Positions 60,291 to 64,000 of a stretch of DNA of 64,000 nucleotides are shown one piece after another. Source of the stretch: Datisca glomerata (lineage: Eukaryota > Streptophyta > Magnoliopsida > Cucurbitales > Datiscaceae); the NCBI GenBank assembly GCA_003255025.1, contig QANY01006259.1:1295664-1359663 (forward strand), given 5' to 3'. The notes under the pieces were generated by a model. That model ran no database searches. It was not told the origin of the DNA and saw only the letters and a list, made by a program, of their open reading frames with translations. The position numbers and the translations under genes were made by a program. Position 1 is the stretch's first letter. Every line of letters starts with the position of its first letter.

Positions 60291-60902
60291 GAAGAAGGAA
60301 AAAGAAAAGAAAGGAAAGAAAACGAAGAAAAACTAAAAATGGGGAACCAAAGCTCTGGTAACTAACTGAAAACTCTCCATTTTCGGGGGATTATCTTGCG
60401 GCCATCACCGCCCCAATTCCCTCCGATCAAGATGACATCCCATTCCCAGCCTTTATCGCTTTTTGGGATCCTAATTATTATTTTCCTCTTGTCTGGATCG
60501 GGACGGAGGCAAGGTAATAAGATTCATTACGATACTTGACTATATAACAAGCACAGAGCTCGTCAACACCTAAATCTAAACCACATCTTCTATTTACGGC
60601 TTCGAAGCCTAAAGAATCCTATAAGAACTAGGGGTGAACTGAGAAGGAGCCAACCTAACAGTGTGGAAGAATTCTTACATAAAGGGGGAGAATGGGTGCT
60701 TAGGATCTAGGGCTATGTACATTAGACTGAGCGTAATTTGGTAAAGAGCCCTACATTCTAGGTCGGGATGACCACTCTCGCCTAACCCACAAATAACATA
60801 TGGGGGAAAGACATCTCTATGAGAGGCAATGAAACGGTCGAGTTCAGCTTGGGACCTAACTAAGGGAACGGGATGTTTAAACTTTGTATTACAACCTGCC
60901 AT
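60291..60902 (-). pseudogene. Tat antisense ORF, copy C (truncated)
   Basis: The ATG at 60,902 (MAGCNTKFKHPVPLVRSQAE) opens a 75-codon frame parallel to copies A and B, including FPPYVICGLGESG and a MYIALDPKHPFSPF phrase. A stop then interrupts, but matching sequence (APSQFTPSS) continues in the same strand. The exon-1 donor is at 60,366 (gttagt), the same position as in copies A and B (exon 1 of 536 bp against 532 and 526). The intron is cut after about 75 bp by the CACTA tip, so exon 2 is missing. It lies 576 bp before the LTR at 61,479. Confidence 0.6.
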
Positions 60903-61478
60903 GTCTAAAGAGCTTTAAAAGAAGAATTATGTAGAAAAAATTTACAGAGAAGAAGAAGATGAAAGACTTATGAAGGAAGAATATGAAGAAGAAATGAGGG
61001 GAAGAAGTCCATAAATAATCAACGGATTTGAAGGGGAATTGAAAAACACCTTATAATTTTTTTAAAACGGGAATTGGAAATGACGTTTTACAAGGAGGCG
61101 TGACCGACAAGATGGAACCGTCACTGTACTGACGAATGACAAAGTGACAGCTGGAAGAGAAAAGAAATATTTCTAGTCAAAACACGGGCGACGCGTTATA
61201 CAGAAATAATTGATAATGGGAAGATGAAGTGACGAGGAGAAATGATGAGAAGTCGTTTTATTAAAAAGGTGTACGTCAGTAAGAGCGAGAGACAAAACGG
61301 AGACTAATGTAAGGTACGCGTTTCTTTTTATTTATTAATTAGTATCTTTTCAATCATTAATGGTTGCAGGTACAACTAACGGCACAAAAGACAGAAAGTC
61401 CCATCAAACTCCTCACCGAGACGAACACAACTTATCACATCAACAAATAGAATTTTGTTGAGTGTAATAAAGGAACAA
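60903..61478. other. Tat internal 3' zone between antisense ORF and LTR
   Basis: Non-coding sequence corresponding to 42,898-43,542 of the full-length element. A TATA-like word on the minus strand lies at 61,011-61,020. The polypurine tract before the LTR is poorly conserved (aaaggaacaa). Confidence 0.45.
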
Positions 61479-61942
61479 TGAACGGGAATAAAACCCCCTA
61501 CTAAGGACACGTGTACTGAACGAGTCAATAGGAAGAGAGTGGAAAGATCAACGACGTGACAACATTGGAAGAGCTAAATTCAAAAATAGAAGGCTCAATC
61601 AGACGGCTAGATTTAGCTCAGCGGTTAAAACTGAATTCCATAAACCTTGGGGAATATTCTAACAATCCCCTAATTATAATTATAAATTTCACAAATCTGA
61701 TTGTAATCTCCCAATTATGATTGTGTTTCCCTATAATACAGTGAATATTTCCTTTACAAGAGGATATTTCGGTTTTTGAATATGAGATTAGATCTTGAGA
61801 ATTGCCTATAAATAGAGGTCAAATATAAGCTAAAAGATTTTAATCCAAATCAATCAAGAACTCATTCTCTTCAAGTGTTGTTACTCTACTCTCTCATATT
61901 TTTTCTATTTTTTTTAAGAGTGCAAAGAAAAAATCATTTACA
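61479..61942 (+). mobile_element. 3' LTR of a third, divergent Tat element
   Basis: This 464-bp block begins TGAACGGGAATAAAAC and ends AAAAAATCATTTACA, matching the family tips. A TATA box, cctataaatagag, lies at about 61,804. It is shorter than the other LTRs and lacks their tandem repeats, so it belongs to a related subfamily. The 5' part of the element is lost behind the CACTA insertion. Confidence 0.6.
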
Positions 61943-62068
61943 TGTATTATCTTGGTCGCGTCTTTCATTTTCACTATTTTTCTTTTATTTTTATTGTTGT
62001 AAATTTGGTTAAGAACTCTGAATTCCATCTCCCTTTTGTAATATTGTATTTATGCTCATACATAACGG

Positions 62069-62518
62069 GGCTTTGATGTTCCGTATTTTCCTATTTCATA
62101 CGGCTTTGGTAGAATTGAGACCCTGGACTTTCATTACCAACTTGAAGAGCTTCAAATGTTTGCAGCTGCCGCCCTTAAAGATTACAATTCAAAAAATGTA
62201 CTTTTTTTCCAATTCAATTTATAAGCCTTTTTTCATTTGAATTTACTTTGTTTACTTCTTCCTCAATTCCTTTCTTGGGTCAATTAATACTCATATTTAT
62301 AAAATGTCACTGTGTAGAATACTGATTTTGAGGTTGTGGGGATCGAGAAGGTGAATGCCCAAGTTATTCGAGGTTTTACATATTATATAATCTTCAAGGT
62401 TAAGGCAGCTAACACCTCTGTTGACTCCCCAACCACATTATTTCAAGCTATAGTCATAGATGACATACCAGTATATGGGACACGCATCAAAATGTGTAGG
62501 CCGAAACCTAGTAAGTGA
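62069..62518 (+). pseudogene. Cystatin-like gene fragment (two exons)
   Basis: Exon 62,069-62,197 reads GFDVPYFPISYGFGRIETL, then an EELQMFAAAALKDYNSKN phrase. The intron 62,198-62,317 (gtactt...gtgtag, 120 bp) removes cleanly. The next exon continues NTDFEVVGIEKVNAQVIRG, then FTYYIIFKVKAA and LFQAIVI. Together they follow the plant cystatin order: an LA..A...YN helix, a V..VxxAxxQVVxG inhibitory loop (here QVIRG instead of QxVxG) and a YYITF strand. Cystatins inhibit papain-like proteases. A TAA lies two codons before the first exon block and no initiating ATG or good acceptor is visible. A strong donor (gtaagt, 62,511) overlaps the final stop, so more exons may once have followed. It is probably a decayed or partial gene. 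Confidence 0.5.
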
Positions 62519-62659
62519 AGAGTGGTACGGTGATGCTTTCCTATTTCTACTTTGAAGTTCATGTATCTGTATAACATTAATGTTATGAAATCATGCAATT
62601 GGTTAATATTTTCTCATATTTTACATTCATATAGGCAAATATCTTATTGAATCAGCTTG

Positions 62660-63360
62660 TTATCTGTGCTGCATGCTGTGTACATAATCCTTTTATAGTA
62701 ATCATTTCTTAGGAACAAGTCAACTAGTCTGGCAGTTTGTATTGGTCTTGATGCTTCTTTTGTGAGTAGAGACAAGGACCGTAAGCGGTGTAAAAGATAC
62801 CTAAAAGCTAATGTTTTACTTATTTTATTCGGAGCTAGTTCAACTCGTTTATCAGTTTCAACCTGAGGTTCGTAATCTTTTTTTTTTTAATTTTGTTGAT
62901 GTGCAGAGGATTGAGCAAGTCTATAATTTTTTCGAATGATGTCTGGTAGTGATCGAATATGTATAGATTGACTTAGTTGTTGTGCAGTGCGCTGTGGTTA
63001 GTTCTGTCTGGAAAATGCTTGTTAGGTGTGCTACAAGTGCACAGTGTACAAATTAATCCATTTTTGGCAGCTAGCTGAGGGGATCATCTGTAATACATAA
63101 TTTCTTAGGAATAATTCAACTAGGCTCATGGTCCTGATGCTTCTTTTATGACAATGATCCTTAATATTCTAAAAGGTACCTCAAAAGGTTATTGTTTCAC
63201 TTATTTTATTAGAAACTAGCTTTGCTTTTTCATCAGTTTCAATCCAAAGCTCATGGATTTTTCTTTCAAGGGCATGAATTTTTTCTTAAATTATTTTTGT
63301 TGATGTTAAGAGGATTCAGCAAGCCTTTAGCCTAGTTAATTGACGTCTGGTAGTTTTGAT
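62660..63360 (+). repeat. Tandem direct duplication, unit about 0.3 kb
   Basis: A non-coding block at about 62,660-62,960 recurs at about 63,025-63,360. Landmarks 396 bp apart are atttcttaggaa (62,704 and 63,100). Both copies also share gatgcttcttttgtga-like, cttattttatt and gtctggtagt words. The copies are clearly diverged. This looks like an old local duplication, possibly within an intron of the gene to which the cystatin-like exons belonged. Confidence 0.7.
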
Positions 63361-64000
63361 GTCTAAAGCCAAGAGTGACATCTTTTGTTGCCTGGTTATT
63401 ATTAACAAATGTGAAATTAAATGTGGTGATATATTATAACCGTAATGTCAGATTGATTAGAACTTGAGCATGAGACTACTTCAATCTACTATGTATCCAC
63501 TAGGTTCACCCGACAACATTGGTAATGGTCAAAAGCGACTTAAAGAAATGAGATGCTGCTACTATCTTTGATGTTCTCATTGCAGTATCAACCGATTGGT
63601 TTATATGAAATGTTTTTGCATTCCCTGTGATCAAGTTTTCACAATCGTTAATTATTACATTTACTATTTCCTGCGGATCATGATTAAAACTGACATTTCA
63701 TTATATTCTCCACAATTGAGAAATTTTGATTGTGGTCTTGGGAATGATTATGCAGTATGGTATAATTGAGTTATGTTAATCATATGTTATCTCTTATGTT
63801 TTTCTCTTTTCTTTTTATCAGAATGGATGTGTAATTTGGTAAAAAAAAATAAAAAATTACTTACATTACCCATGTGTAATTTGGTAACTAAAGTTTTACA
63901 CTGACAATTTAAAAAAAATGGATATTATTTTTAAAATCATATCTGTTTTGTAGTCATTTTTAAAGTTTTTCAATTAAAGCATTTAGTATCATAGAAACTT
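63361..64000. other. Right edge of the window, no gene seen
   Basis: A+T-rich sequence without supportable coding content. It may continue an intron or spacer beyond the window. Confidence 0.4.

Overview
This is nuclear DNA of a flowering plant, most likely a eudicot. The evidence is spliced genes with GT-AG introns, a plant-only SBP-box transcription factor, plant-type LTR retrotransposons, an integrated pararetrovirus-like element and low G+C spacers. The window is gene-poor and dominated by nested, mostly dead transposable elements. I could not name the species. I found no tRNA, rRNA, CRISPR array or bacterial-style operon.

Layout: 0-7 kb holds LINE fragments, a rearranged spermine/spermidine-synthase-like pseudogene, a hAT-like element and a small CACTA-like MITE. 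At 7.5-9.1 kb on the minus strand lies the one clearly intact host gene, an SPL8-type gene. Its three exons join in frame to 307 residues, and an inverted pair of GA/TC microsatellites lies upstream of the start codon. At 10.9-25 kb there are a solo Tat-family LTR, a LINE 3' fragment, a non-autonomous CACTA-like element (12.3-15.8 kb) and the 3' part of a minus-strand Tat retrotransposon with an antisense ORF.

25.0-32.9 kb is a unit-length endogenous caulimovirid with terminal repeats, a tRNA-Met primer site, capsid and protease regions, a second ORF region and a TATA box. It has no recognisable reverse transcriptase and is bordered by TA/CA microsatellites. 33.6-44.8 kb is a Mutator-like element with a 10-bp target duplication and inverted ends of about 250 bp. 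It carries a fragment resembling BIG GRAIN 1 and is interrupted by a full-length Ty3/gypsy element of the Tat lineage (34,420-44,255, target duplication ATATG).

46-62 kb holds an 84-bp tandem repeat, a CACTA-related fragment, two degenerate Ty1/copia pieces, a minus-strand Ty3/gypsy fragment, a multi-membrane-span spliced gene next to a CACTA end, and a third Tat 3' end. The last 2 kb contain cystatin-like exons and a local tandem duplication.

The strongest unusual signal is a protein gene antisense to the Tat retrotransposons. It occurs three times (22.3, 42.9 and 60.9 kb), always between the internal region and the 3' LTR, with an intron donor at the same place each time. The second is the pararetrovirus unit lacking reverse transcriptase, and the third is the nested gene-capturing MULE.
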